Positions 16,968 to 25,836 of a stretch of 64,000 nucleotides of DNA are shown piece after piece. How positions within the stretch are numbered: the stretch's first letter is position 1; each line of letters begins with the position of its first letter. Both the position numbers and the translations under genes were made by a program. This stretch comes from an uncultured Cohaesibacter sp. (GTDB lineage Bacteria; Pseudomonadota; Alphaproteobacteria; Rhizobiales; Cohaesibacteraceae), in NCBI RefSeq assembly GCF_963667045.1, contig NZ_OY762934.1:1853501-1917500 (forward strand), read 5' to 3'. The notes under the pieces are model-generated. The model was not told the origin of the DNA and ran no database searches. It saw nothing but the letters and a program-made list of their open reading frames with translations.

Positions 16968-17373
16968 GACCAGCTCTCTTGCATCGTCTTGTCGTTGTCG
17001 ACCTGCTCTTACCCGGCTACCGCTGTGCTTGTCCGTGTCCGACGCCTCCCCTGTCGGCCCCACATGACGCGCACATCAGCAAATCACTGAACCTTGCCTT
17101 GGCATTCCGGCCCGAACAGGAGCCAGACGGCCAAATTGTATGGACAGCAATATTCTTGCACCCCATACAATATAAGGTTTGAACCATACAATATCCTTTG
17201 CCATGATTTTTAACAACAAGAATTTGATTGCTCAACGCGACAGCCCCCCTGCCAAGACCGGCTCCCAACGAGACCGACCGTGTTCACACAGTCTCTGCCG
17301 GGCCAACCAAACCAGAGATCCCGTTTCGGGCAGGCAGGCGGCAAGTCGTAAAAATCACGAAAAGGATATTCCC
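16968..17373. other. Divergent promoter region, mocR and dehydratase
   Basis: About 405 bases containing the repeated operator elements at 17135-17194. An open frame upstream of the dehydratase ATG at 17374 runs through this region, but AAAAGGA before 17374 and the family alignment favour the later start. Confidence 0.6.
17135..17194. promoter_or_regulatory. Three-copy operator for the MocR regulator
   Basis: CCATACAATAT occurs as exact direct repeats at 17163-17173 and 17184-17194, spaced 21 bp (two helical turns). An inverted partner ATTGTATGG is at 17135-17143. MocR/PdxR-type regulators are known to bind two direct repeats plus an inverted one in divergent promoters, which fits this site exactly. 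Confidence 0.75.
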
Positions 17374-18342
17374 ATGCTCACATGTGTCGATTTTGAAAAG
17401 GCCGAAGAACTGATCTATCGGGTTCTGGCCCCCACCGCCTGCTATAACTGGCCGCTTCTGGCCGATGCGCTCGGGGCTGATGTCTGGATGAAGCATGAGA
17501 ATCACACCCCGACCGGCGCTTTCAAGGTGCGTGGCGGTCTGGTCTATGCCAATCGCTACAAGAAGCGCTTCCCGAAGGGCGCGGGCCTCATCTCTGCCAC
17601 CCGTGGCAACCACGGCCAGAGCCTCGCCTTTGCGGCTGGCATTGAAGGGCTGAGCGTCACGATTGTTGTGCCGAAGGGCAACTCCCCCGAGAAGAACGCT
17701 GCCATGCGCGCCTTTGGTGCAACCGTGATTGAAGCGGGCGACGACTTCGATGAGGCCGTTACCAAGGCCAAGGCCATGGCCGCCGATGAAGGCCTGCACA
17801 TGGTGCCGTCCTATCACGAGGATCTGGTGGCTGGCGTTGGCACCTATTCCTATGAAATGCTGAAGCAGAACCCCGATCTGGATACGGTCTATGTGCCAAT
17901 CGGCAAGGGGTCTGGCATCTGTGGCATGATCGAGGCGCGCAATGCTCTCAATCTCAAGACCAAGATCGTGGGCGTCGTGACCGCCCGCGTCGATGGCTAT
18001 GCCAAGTCCTTTGAATGTGGCAAGCTGACCGCAGCAGACCGCAGCGACACCTTCGCCGATGGCCTTGCCGTGCGCGTTCCCGATCCGGATTCGCTGGAAA
18101 TCATCATGGAAAATGCCGAGCGCGTCGTCCGGGTGGAAGAGGACACGGTTGCCGAAGCCATTCGCCTGATCTACCGGGCCACCCACAATGTCGCCGAAGG
18201 CGCTGGCGCAGCCGCTCTTGCCGGTCTGATGACCGAAAAGGACAAGATGGCTGGCAAGAAGGTCGGCGTGATTCTCAGCGGACAGAATATCGATACAGAC
18301 TGGATGGCTCAGGTTCTCAGTGGCCAGACCCCGACCGTCTGA
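17374..18342 (+). CDS. Threonine/serine dehydratase-like PLP enzyme
   Basis: A 322-residue fold-type II PLP enzyme. The PLP lysine is K51 in TGAFKVRGG; the phosphate-binding loop is GKGSGICGM, and the substrate loop is SATRGNHGQS. Family members remove the hydroxyl and amino groups of threonine or serine to give a 2-oxoacid and ammonia. No C-terminal ACT domain is present, so it is of the catabolic type. Start supported by AAAAGGA seven bases before the ATG. Divergent from the MocR gene, which likely controls it. A related enzyme (EutB) works on ectoine derivatives, but no other ectoine genes are nearby. Confidence 0.88.
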   Translation: MLTCVDFEKAEELIYRVLAPTACYNWPLLADALGADVWMKHENHTPTGAFKVRGGLVYANRYKKRFPKGAGLISATRGNHGQSLAFAAGIEGLSVTIVVPKGNSPEKNAAMRAFGATVIEAGDDFDEAVTKAKAMAADEGLHMVPSYHEDLVAGVGTYSYEMLKQNPDLDTVYVPIGKGSGICGMIEARNALNLKTKIVGVVTARVDGYAKSFECGKLTAADRSDTFADGLAVRVPDPDSLEIIMENAERVVRVEEDTVAEAIRLIYRATHNVAEGAGAAALAGLMTEKDKMAGKKVGVILSGQNIDTDWMAQVLSGQTPTV

Positions 18343-18411
18343 CGGATCCGGCGCTGTCTCTGGCTTGGCAGCGCCCCTCGTGTGGGAAACCAAGAAAAGA
18401 GCACTCAACTC

Positions 18412-18439
18412 GCCGGAGACCACGGTCTCCGGCTTTTTA
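18412..18439 (+). terminator. Terminator of the dehydratase gene
   Basis: GCCGGAGAC...GTCTCCGGC forms a perfect stem with a short loop, followed by five Ts (18434-18438). It is 70 bases after the stop. Confidence 0.92.
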
Positions 18440-18494
18440 TTGCAGTCCACCGGCACTCCTGTGCCCGCTGGCCGATGGGCAGGACGGCGCGCGG

Positions 18495-19112
18495 TCAGAA
18501 GAACAGTTCGGGCTCGCTCAGCATCAGATGCTGGATCAACATGATGGTCTTGGCATCGCGCAAGGAGCCTTGCAGCACGGCCTCTCCGAGCTCATCAAGG
18601 GCGATTTCCTCGACAATGATATCCTCCCCCTCGTCTTCCAGCCCGCCGCCTTCACCGATGCGGTCATTGAGACTGTAGGACGCCAGATAGGCATGGATCC
18701 GTTCGGTCAGGGTGCCCGGAGAGACATAATAGGTAGCCACCTGCTGAAGCTCCGACAGACAGAATCCCAACTCCTCGGCGGCTTCCCGCATGACGGCCGT
18801 TTCCGGCTCTTCACCGGGATCAATGAGACCGGCAGCCACTTCAAGAATCATCGGGTCCGCCTCGCCATTGTAGACGGCACCGGCCCGGAGCTGACGCACC
18901 AGCATGGCCACGCGCCGCTCGCGATCGACCGGCAGCACACAGATCGCCTCGCCATGGTCGTGGATTTCCCGGCTCAGGGTGACCCGCTCGCCATCGCTGC
19001 GCGTAAAGGATAGCTCGCAGGTGGACAGCTTGATGAAGCCATCATATTTGAGCTCGCATTTGCCAAGCTCGGCGTCCACCTTGTCGCGCCGGGGAAGAAA
19101 GCGATCCGACAT
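18495..19112 (-). CDS. Nudix hydrolase, ADP-ribose pyrophosphatase type
   Basis: A 205-residue protein with a complete Nudix box, G-x5-E-x7-REAAEELGF, in the right spacing, preceded by a beta-rich N-terminal domain typical of dimeric ADP-ribose pyrophosphatases (NudF/TrgB type). The Pro residue after the box (YYVSPGTLTER) matches the ADPRase signature, which lies about 15 residues downstream. Likely hydrolyses ADP-ribose or a related nucleoside diphosphate sugar. Downstream of the BKACE-like gene on the same strand, 122 bases apart, and could be cotranscribed with it. Confidence 0.88.
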   Translation of the reverse strand: MSDRFLPRRDKVDAELGKCELKYDGFIKLSTCELSFTRSDGERVTLSREIHDHGEAICVLPVDRERRVAMLVRQLRAGAVYNGEADPMILEVAAGLIDPGEEPETAVMREAAEELGFCLSELQQVATYYVSPGTLTERIHAYLASYSLNDRIGEGGGLEDEGEDIIVEEIALDELGEAVLQGSLRDAKTIMLIQHLMLSEPELFF

Positions 19113-19234
19113 ATTCAGTCCCTTCGTAACGGATGAAGACCAGACAGCGCGAACGGCCCCGAAGCACCCGGAAAGCGCAGCGCGCTTTCAGAGCCGACCG
19201 GGCCGGGCTGAAGGCCTTAAAGGATGCGGGCCAC

Positions 19235-20089
19235 CTAGCGTGGCCCGAATAGCAGGGTGCGAGCTTCAAAAGCGCTGGCCAACGGGCGTCCAAGCGCCCG
19301 TCCAATCTGTCCGAGCGCCTCGACCTGCTGTTGCTGGCTTGGGAAAACCTCACCCTCTACCGAGTGGATATTATATGCCCAACCGGGAGCGATCTGTCCA
19401 CCCAGAGCAATCGCTGCGCTGAGGGCTGCCTTTTCCTGAAGCCCGTGGGCAGCCACAGACCAGCGCACCACGTCCAGAAGGCGCTGCTTTTCGAGCGCTG
19501 CGAGATATTTGCGCAAGGCATGCGGATTGCTCTGCGGCTCCTCTCCGTCCTCGCCCAGAATGAACAGAAGGGCGTGCTGTTCCTCGGGAATGACCCCATA
19601 CTGGCGGAAGGCATAGAACCAGTCGATGTCGGTAGGATCGGACATGGCGAATTGCACGCCGATCTTCAGGTCTTCACACCTATCCAGCAGATCCCGAGCC
19701 TTGTCCTCGTCCACTTCGTCGCCATCGCGCGGGAACAGTTGGGCGAACGGCAAGAGACAGGCATCGGGTCGCGCCGCCTCAAGCAGCGGCAAAGCCGTCT
19801 CCATCGCATCCGGCAGATCCAGATCAAGCTCCAACTGAATGAGGCAGCTCCCGCCAAGCGTTTCGCGCAGGGCCGCAACAGCTTCGGCTGAAAGGGCCGG
19901 ATCCAGCGTAGCCGCACCGCGCCCATCCCGAACGGAGAAGGAAAAGAGGGAAGCCCCGGCCGCCTTCGCCTGCTGCGCCTGAGCCTGCAATTCTGCCACT
20001 TTTATCGCTATGAAAACATGATCACGTTTCGACCTTTTCAGTCCATTGACTGAAAAGGACACGATCAAGGGTTTGGGTATTCCGAGCAT
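19235..20089 (-). CDS. BKACE (DUF849) family homologue lacking the zinc ligands
   Basis: A 284-residue TIM-barrel-type protein. The C-terminal part (ALGGQIAPGW, then QQQQVEALGQIGRALGRP and AFEARTLL) aligns closely with beta-keto acid cleavage enzymes, and the N-terminal IVSFSVNG...KAAGASL...VRD pattern fits too. In active BKACE enzymes a His-x-His before VRD and a later Glu in RVGLED bind zinc; here these are S50-F51-S52 and an APGWAYN segment. It should therefore not catalyse the classical zinc-dependent cleavage. Start at 20089 chosen from the family N terminus, with GGGG upstream; the longer frame to 20191 lacks family similarity. Divergent from an RpiR regulator. Confidence 0.72.
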   Translation of the reverse strand: MLGIPKPLIVSFSVNGLKRSKRDHVFIAIKVAELQAQAQQAKAAGASLFSFSVRDGRGAATLDPALSAEAVAALRETLGGSCLIQLELDLDLPDAMETALPLLEAARPDACLLPFAQLFPRDGDEVDEDKARDLLDRCEDLKIGVQFAMSDPTDIDWFYAFRQYGVIPEEQHALLFILGEDGEEPQSNPHALRKYLAALEKQRLLDVVRWSVAAHGLQEKAALSAAIALGGQIAPGWAYNIHSVEGEVFPSQQQQVEALGQIGRALGRPLASAFEARTLLFGPR

Positions 20090-20366
20090 CACATACTGCC
20101 CCAACAGTATCTGAAGTGGCCAGCACTTCACCGTATTATTATATTTCAATACCTTAACATGACAAATCGGCATATGAAGCGCCAATTTCATCTATCAACA
20201 AGTCATGCTTGCAGCCTCCGACTTTACCCTAGCCAACAGAAAAGCAAGAGGCTTTTGCCAAACCGTCCCAACTTATGTATTAAGATGTCTGGACGTGGCG
20301 CGATCCACCCGCGCTGCCTGCAAGCTGAGCCACATGTGCCTTTGATGTTGAATGAAATGAGCCGTC

Positions 20367-21281
20367 ATGACGCTGGATGACCTACGCCAAGAACTTTGGG
20401 ACTCCTATGCCGACCTGTCCCCCCAGATGAAGGTGGCAGCCTCCTATATTCTGGAAAACCCGGCCGACGTCGCCTTCAAGTCGGTGCGCCAGCTGGCCAA
20501 GGCGGCCGACGTGCATCCCTCCACCGTGGTTCGACTGGCGCAGGTCGTCGGTTTCTCCACGTTCGAGCCATTCCGGGCGGTATTCCAGCAAGGCGTGCAG
20601 GCACGGGATGTGCGCTTTGAGGACCGGGCAGCGGCCCTGCAGAAGGACAGCCGCTGGGACACAGAGTCGGACATCTTCTTTGAAATCGGCAAGGCGACGC
20701 TGGGCAACCTGACCAGCCTGTTCCAGCCGGATACGCAAAAGGCGGTGCAGCGCATCGCACGGGCCATACTGGAGGCCAAGCGGGTCTATGTTTCCGGCTA
20801 TCGCTCGTCCTTCGCCTTCGCCCACTATCTGGCCTATGCGGGCCAGATCGCCATGCCCAAGATCCAGTTGCTGGAAAGCCCGGACGGATCCCATTTCGAC
20901 GTGCTGGGTCAGGCCGACGAGCATGACCTGATCATTCTCTTCACCTTCGCGCCTTACGCCTCGGAGGGTGGCCGCCTGTTGACGGTTGCCAAGAAGCGCG
21001 GTTGCAAGATCGTGGCAATCACCGACACCATGTCCTCGCCTGCAGTGCCCTATGCCAACATGGGCCTGTTCGTGCCAATGACCGGGCCGCAGCTGCTGCC
21101 CTCGCTGGTGCCTGCCGCTTCGGCCTGCGAGCTCATTCTGGCGGAATGCACGCGGCTTGGCGGCTCCGCTGTCGTCGAGAACCTGCGCCGCTTCCGCGAT
21201 CAGGTGCATGCGGTCGAAGGCTATCTCAGCCCGGTCGAGCCAGCTGATGATCTGGATGAAGACGAGCTATTCAATTACTGA
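20367..21281 (+). CDS. RpiR/MurR family transcriptional regulator with SIS domain
   Basis: A 304-residue regulator: an N-terminal HTH (about 1-80; QLAKAADVHPSTVVRLAQVVGF) followed by a SIS sugar-phosphate-isomerase fold (about 125-270; VYVSGYRSSFAFAHYLAY, LIILFTFAPYASEG, CKIVAITD). Such proteins sense phosphorylated sugars or related metabolites and control nearby catabolic genes. An acidic tail ends the protein. Divergent from the degenerate BKACE gene across 277 bases and upstream of a DegT-fold gene, so either could be its target. The ribosome site is weak. Confidence 0.88.
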   Translation: MTLDDLRQELWDSYADLSPQMKVAASYILENPADVAFKSVRQLAKAADVHPSTVVRLAQVVGFSTFEPFRAVFQQGVQARDVRFEDRAAALQKDSRWDTESDIFFEIGKATLGNLTSLFQPDTQKAVQRIARAILEAKRVYVSGYRSSFAFAHYLAYAGQIAMPKIQLLESPDGSHFDVLGQADEHDLIILFTFAPYASEGGRLLTVAKKRGCKIVAITDTMSSPAVPYANMGLFVPMTGPQLLPSLVPAASACELILAECTRLGGSAVVENLRRFRDQVHAVEGYLSPVEPADDLDEDELFNY

Positions 21282-21620
21282 TCCCCTACTGGTCACTTGG
21301 GATGAGCATGCTGGCGGGATGCTGCGCCCAAACCGGCCCTACGCGGTCCTGCCGATCGCCCTTGCGTCCTTCCACGCAACATCTTCCTTGCTCCTGTCTG
21401 CTGCACGCCTGCGAGGCTCGTTGCTCCCATCTGGGGGCCCTCCAGACAGGGGCAAGACTTTGTTTACCATAGAGGAAAAAAGACCCTTGGGCAGGGGCAA
21501 ATGGTAGCCGCACGCCCCTGACAATTAACCGCTTCTTGCCGCCTCTGGCGTTAGTCTGACAGCAACCTATCCCGCAAGTCAAAGCCTCCACGTTACGGGC
21601 AAAGTTCAGGCGCTGTCACC
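21282..21620. other. Intergenic region before the DegT-like gene
   Basis: About 340 bases with no gene and no convincing terminator. It must hold the promoter of the DegT-like gene unless that gene is read through from the RpiR gene. Confidence 0.45.
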
Positions 21621-22778
21621 ATGAATGAAATCCATCCCTCTTGCGCAAGCAACCAGCCTTCATCCGCATCCGTGTTGACCGATGCCACGCAGGACTCAAG
21701 CCCCGCACTGGTGCCAGTTGCCCGGAAGAACCGGCCCGATGCCCATGGAGCCCCAGACGGTGCACGATCCCTGCTCCAGGCCCATTGCAAGAATGCCCAT
21801 GTCCATTTTTGTGCTGGCTGGTCCAGTGCCCTTTATACGGCGCTTCTGGCCTGCAATGTGGAGCCCGGCGATGACGTGATCATTCCGGCGCTGGCCCCGG
21901 CGGGCATTGCCCACGCTGTGCTGCTTGCCAAGGCCAGACCGGTGCTGGTCGATGTGGCTCCCGACACGCAGCTGTTGGCACAGGAAGCGGTGCTTGCGGC
22001 GATCACCGATCGGACCCGCTGCGTGGTGCTCTGCCACCTCTATGGCCAGGTCGCCCACTATGGCACCCTGCATGAAGACCTCGCCCAGCGCTCCATCGCC
22101 CTTGTCGAAGACGGGTCTGATGCCTTTCTGGCCCTCGGGGAAAGCGAACACCCGGCCGCCCATTGCGACATGCTCGTGGGTTGCCTTCCCGGTCTGCGCG
22201 AAGTGGAGGGAGAGTTGCCAGCCTTCATCGTTACACGCAACGCATCGCATCATGCACGACTATCCTACTGGACAGCCCAGCACGATGTTGCCGAGCGCCT
22301 GTTCCAGTTCGATGTTCCGGCCATGGAGGAGGCCCCCTATCTGGATCTGGTCAGCAGCCTCAACGAGGCACAGGATGCGCATTTCCAGGCCTGCATTAGT
22401 TATAGCCTTAATACCCGGGATCTGATCAGCAAACAGGCAGCACTCTATGATGAGAGTTTTGCCGAACTGGGCTTGCAAACACTACCTCTGGGTGAAACTG
22501 GCGTCAGGATTCCGCAAAGCTACCCCATCGCAGTCGACCCGGCCCTGAGAAACGAGCTATTCGACACGCTCTGTCATGAAGGCTTCAAAGTCTACGTAAC
22601 CTATCGTAATCTCGGCCAGTTGAAGTTCTTTCATCGCGCAGAATCAGGCGACACTTTCCCCAATTCAGCGAGGTGGAGTGCTGGTGCAATCAGTTTACCC
22701 ACAGGCAACAGGTTGTGCCGCGAGGAGCAAAGGCAACTCTGTGCAACGGTTAAAAATTTCTTGACGTTGCGGCAGTAG
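21621..22778 (+). CDS. DegT/DnrJ/EryC1-fold protein without the PLP lysine
   Basis: A 385-residue protein whose core matches the sugar aminotransferase fold: CAGWSSALYTALLA, EPGDDVIIPALAP, AKARPVLVDVAPDT, and the HLYGQVA and LVEDGSDA blocks, with the Asp that would hold the PLP pyridine nitrogen. The following block that normally reads PTKNLG with the Schiff-base lysine is here CLPGLREVEGELP, with no Lys or His at that place. Catalysis as an aminotransferase is therefore doubtful. The first 45 residues are Ser/Pro-rich and unlike the family. No cell-envelope sugar genes lie nearby. The partner and function are unknown. Confidence 0.7.
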   Translation: MNEIHPSCASNQPSSASVLTDATQDSSPALVPVARKNRPDAHGAPDGARSLLQAHCKNAHVHFCAGWSSALYTALLACNVEPGDDVIIPALAPAGIAHAVLLAKARPVLVDVAPDTQLLAQEAVLAAITDRTRCVVLCHLYGQVAHYGTLHEDLAQRSIALVEDGSDAFLALGESEHPAAHCDMLVGCLPGLREVEGELPAFIVTRNASHHARLSYWTAQHDVAERLFQFDVPAMEEAPYLDLVSSLNEAQDAHFQACISYSLNTRDLISKQAALYDESFAELGLQTLPLGETGVRIPQSYPIAVDPALRNELFDTLCHEGFKVYVTYRNLGQLKFFHRAESGDTFPNSARWSAGAISLPTGNRLCREEQRQLCATVKNFLTLRQ

Positions 22779-23098
22779 CGCGCCTAAACACCCTAGGTAA
22801 TCTACTTACACAAAAACGTTACCTGAGTAATGTATCAATAACTTCAATTATCTGGCATATATTCGGTGCGAGGGGCGTTTTGTCCATTATCGCGCAAATG
22901 AATAGATTTATGACTATTATGTATAGGATTATTACAGTTCTAAACTTGTCAAAACGATCAACCTCTCTGCACCAACTATTGTATTAGTACGTCCAAATTT
23001 CCATTTGTTTCCTCAAATTCGTTGCAGAGTCCGGTTAAGCGATGTTACTTTCATATAGGTAATATTTCCAATCTTCATGAACGCTTGACCAGGGGGAT
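22779..23098. other. AT-rich intergenic region before tetR
   Basis: About 320 AT-rich bases with no open frame of note. It presumably carries the tetR promoter; a strong AGGGGG ribosome site lies directly before the tetR start. No inverted repeat that would mark a TetR operator was found with confidence. Confidence 0.45.
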
Positions 23099-23761
23099 AT
23101 GATGGGCCGGCCTAAAGAATTCGATTCCGAGACAGTACTTGATGCGGCCACGAATTGCTTCTGGTCTGATGGTATCGTTCGTACTTCCATAAGTTCTCTT
23201 GTCGATGCCATGAAGATTCAACGATCAAGTTTCTATAACAGCTTCGGATCCCGCGAAGGTATTCTTGCGACTGTTCTTGATCGCTATCTGGAAAGCTCAC
23301 CACTTCATGACCTGATGAAAGGTGGCGCGATTGGAGAAGATCAGCAACCAGACCTTGTGTTGGTGGATCTGATCATGGATTTCAGCCATTTTCTGGCAGA
23401 CAAGGGGCGTGGTCGCGGCTGTCTGATCTTCAACGGCCTCAGCGAGCTAAACACCGAAGACCTGCAGTCCTATGAACTTTTTCAGGACCAGTATGCGAAT
23501 CTGACCGCTGGCCTTTCCAGACTGATTGAGCGCATCAAGAAAGAGGACACGGGATCATCGGAGATGGGCACACTCAGCCTGCACCATGTTCTGACCATCC
23601 TCATCGGCCTTGCGCATTATTCCAAGCTGGACCCGACAGAGAACCGGCTGGCAACCATCGGCCTTGATCAGCTTTCGGGCCTGTCACCACATTTCGCCAA
23701 ACTGATCGACAGTGAAGTCCGTTCGAGAAGCCGCTCGGAAGGCCTTCTTATGCATGCCTGA
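23099..23761 (+). CDS. TetR/AcrR family transcriptional regulator
   Basis: A 220-residue one-component regulator. The N-terminal HTH (about 1-60) reads GRPKEFDSETVLDAA...TSISSLVDAMKIQRSSFYNSFGSREGI, the normal TetR pattern. The C-terminal ligand domain has a GRGCLIFNGLSEL segment typical of the NemR/AcrR-like subgroup. No divergent or adjacent target gene is apparent, so the ligand is unknown. The gene is alone, between an AT-rich region and its own terminator. Confidence 0.88.
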   Translation: MMGRPKEFDSETVLDAATNCFWSDGIVRTSISSLVDAMKIQRSSFYNSFGSREGILATVLDRYLESSPLHDLMKGGAIGEDQQPDLVLVDLIMDFSHFLADKGRGRGCLIFNGLSELNTEDLQSYELFQDQYANLTAGLSRLIERIKKEDTGSSEMGTLSLHHVLTILIGLAHYSKLDPTENRLATIGLDQLSGLSPHFAKLIDSEVRSRSRSEGLLMHA

Positions 23762-24106
23762 TTCCTTCGCTGACTGAGGCGGAAAAGAAGCAAGCCTCCG
23801 GATGTGAAGCCACACATCCGGGGCCTTTTCGGCTGTCGCCAGACGGCAGGAACGCCCCCTTGTGCCAGAGTCTTTCGCCAGAGTCTTACCCAACGGGTTC
23901 AAAAAGCGAAGCTGGTGACTTGCAATTTTGCCTCCGCTTGGACAGTCTTGGCCAATCTGATAATGAATCCCCAAAGTGATTCCCAAACGGAACGAACCTG
24001 ACCATCGCCGTCGTGCGCGCATCGGCCCGGATGCCTTCAAATGACAAGCGCACCGACCAAGACTGTTCGCGCACCCAGTACAGGTCTTGTTTGCAATGAG
24101 GCAAAT
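23762..24106. other. Intergenic region, tetR terminator and helicase promoter
   Basis: About 345 bases. The first part has the tetR terminator; the rest carries the promoter of the helicase gene. Nothing else was recognised. Confidence 0.5.
23795..23829 (+). terminator. Terminator of tetR
   Basis: CCGGATGTG (23798-23806) and CACATCCGG (23813-23821) form a perfect nine-base-pair stem with a six-base loop; TTTT follows at 23826-23829. Confidence 0.8.
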
Positions 24107-25216
24107 ATGGAGTGGTCTCCACAGCAGGATGCCGCGCTCAAGGCTGTCGGCAACTGGATCAGTCACGGAAACGAGCCGATCTTTCGACTGTTTGGCTATG
24201 CCGGGACAGGCAAGACGACCCTTGCGCGCCATCTGGCCGAAGGGATCAATGGCAGCGTGCTGTTTGGCGCCTTCACGGGCAAGGCGGCTCAGGTACTGCG
24301 CCAGAAGGGCTGCCCCGGAGCCAGTACCATCCATGCCATGATCTACCGGCCGGACACCAGTGACGATGACGAGCGCGAGGAAGACGTTCCCGCTTTTGTC
24401 ATAAACCGCGACAGCCCGGCTCATGATGCGGATCTCATCGTCATCGACGAGTGCTCCATGGTTGACGAGATGCTAGGCTCCGATTTGCTTTCCTTCGGCA
24501 AGCCGGTGCTCGTCCTGGGCGATCCAGCCCAGCTGCCGCCCGTTTCCGGTGGCGGCTATTTCACCGATGCCGAGCCGGACATCATGCTCACAGAGATCCA
24601 CCGGCAGGCACAGGACAATCCGATCATCCGGCTGGCGCAGGATGTCCGCGAGGGCCGCACCCCGGACTATGGCGACTATGGCGCCGTGCAGGTCATCGGG
24701 CGACGAACGCTGGAGACCGATCAGGTGCTGGCCGCCGATCAGGTGCTTGTCGGACGCAATGCGACCCGACAGAAATATAACAATCGCCTCAGAGAGCTGA
24801 AGGATTTCGATGGCCCCTACCCGCAGGTGGGCGACAAGCTGGTGTGCCTGCGCAACAACCACCAGAAAGGGCTGCTTAACGGCGGCATCTGGATGGTTGA
24901 CAAGGTGACCAGCCGCACTGGCAAGGACATCAAGATGCGGGTTTCGCCAGAGCTGGCCCACGAATTGTCCGGTCGGGTGGCGCTGAAGGTTCCCAAGGCC
25001 TTGTTCGAGGAGCGCGAAGGGGAAATTCCCTGGACTGTACGCAAGCAGGGCGATGCCTTCGACTATGGCTATGCGCTGACCGTGCACAAGGCACAGGGCT
25101 CTCAGTGGAACAATGTCATGTTGTTTGATGAAAGCTGGGCCTTCAGAGATCACAGGACACGCTGGCTCTATACCGGCGTGACGCGTGCAGCCGAAAGCCT
25201 GACAATCGTGCGCTAG
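24107..25216 (+). CDS. ATP-dependent RecD-like DNA helicase (SF1)
   Basis: A 369-residue superfamily 1B helicase of the RecD2/Dda type. Motif I is GYAGTGKT (30-37), motif II is VIDECSM, motif III is GDPAQLPPV, and motif VI region is TVHKAQGSQW near the C terminus. It should translocate 5' to 3' on single-stranded DNA. It lacks the long N-terminal domain of true RecD and is not beside recB or recC, so a stand-alone repair or replication role is likely. The ATG at 24107 is preferred over 24041 because GAGG lies five bases upstream and the family begins at MEWSPQQ. Confidence 0.88.
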   Translation: MEWSPQQDAALKAVGNWISHGNEPIFRLFGYAGTGKTTLARHLAEGINGSVLFGAFTGKAAQVLRQKGCPGASTIHAMIYRPDTSDDDEREEDVPAFVINRDSPAHDADLIVIDECSMVDEMLGSDLLSFGKPVLVLGDPAQLPPVSGGGYFTDAEPDIMLTEIHRQAQDNPIIRLAQDVREGRTPDYGDYGAVQVIGRRTLETDQVLAADQVLVGRNATRQKYNNRLRELKDFDGPYPQVGDKLVCLRNNHQKGLLNGGIWMVDKVTSRTGKDIKMRVSPELAHELSGRVALKVPKALFEEREGEIPWTVRKQGDAFDYGYALTVHKAQGSQWNNVMLFDESWAFRDHRTRWLYTGVTRAAESLTIVR

Positions 25217-25731
25217 GCGAAGGCGGTCGGAACGGAAACGCCGGTCTGAGCCAGATCGGACGAGCCATCGCCGGTGCGTCGGGTGACCGATTCGCGCGGG
25301 GCCGGACCATAGTAATTGTCGGTGCGGACAAACGGGCGATCCATCGAGGTGGCAGCCACGATCCGGAGATACATGTCCTTGGCGGAAAAAGGCTTGCGCA
25401 GAAACTCATGGACCCCCAGCTGCTTGGCTTCCATGATGCGGTGCTTTTCGGCATAGGATGAGATCATGATGATCGGCACGGTGCCCATCGGGTGGTTCGG
25501 GTTGCGCACCAGGCGCACCAGTTCCGGGCCATCCAGAATGGGCAGAACCCAGTCAATGATCAGAATGTCCGGAGAAAGCTGTTCAAGCTTCTCCAGCCCG
25601 ACGCCACCGTCTTCTGCTTCGAAGATCTCGCGAACACCCAGCCCCTGCAAAATGGTACGGATGATCGTGCGCATATACGCACTATCTTCTATGACAAGTA
25701 CTCTCAAAGCAGAAAGAACAGTTACCGACAT
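25213..25731 (-). CDS. Single-domain response regulator (CheY-like)
   Basis: A 172-residue receiver protein. The receiver domain (about 8-128) has the acidic pair VIEDS, the phosphorylatable Asp in LIIDWVLP, the switch Ser in MISSYAE and the Lys in LRKPFS. The last 40 residues are polar and probably flexible, without a DNA-binding domain, so it signals by protein contact. Start backed by GGAG nine bases upstream. Its 3' end overlaps the convergent helicase gene by four bases. Its histidine kinase is not obvious; the giant kinase upstream has no receiver and is one candidate. Confidence 0.88.
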   Translation of the reverse strand: MSVTVLSALRVLVIEDSAYMRTIIRTILQGLGVREIFEAEDGGVGLEKLEQLSPDILIIDWVLPILDGPELVRLVRNPNHPMGTVPIIMISSYAEKHRIMEAKQLGVHEFLRKPFSAKDMYLRIVAATSMDRPFVRTDNYYGPAPRESVTRRTGDGSSDLAQTGVSVPTAFA

Positions 25732-25836
25732 TTCACACTCCGCACCCGCAAGTCATTTGCGGCGGCCTGCAGACAGACCGACAGTGCGAAAAGTATGAAG
25801 GCAAAGCGTTTAAGAATCTTTACTGCACGATTTGTC

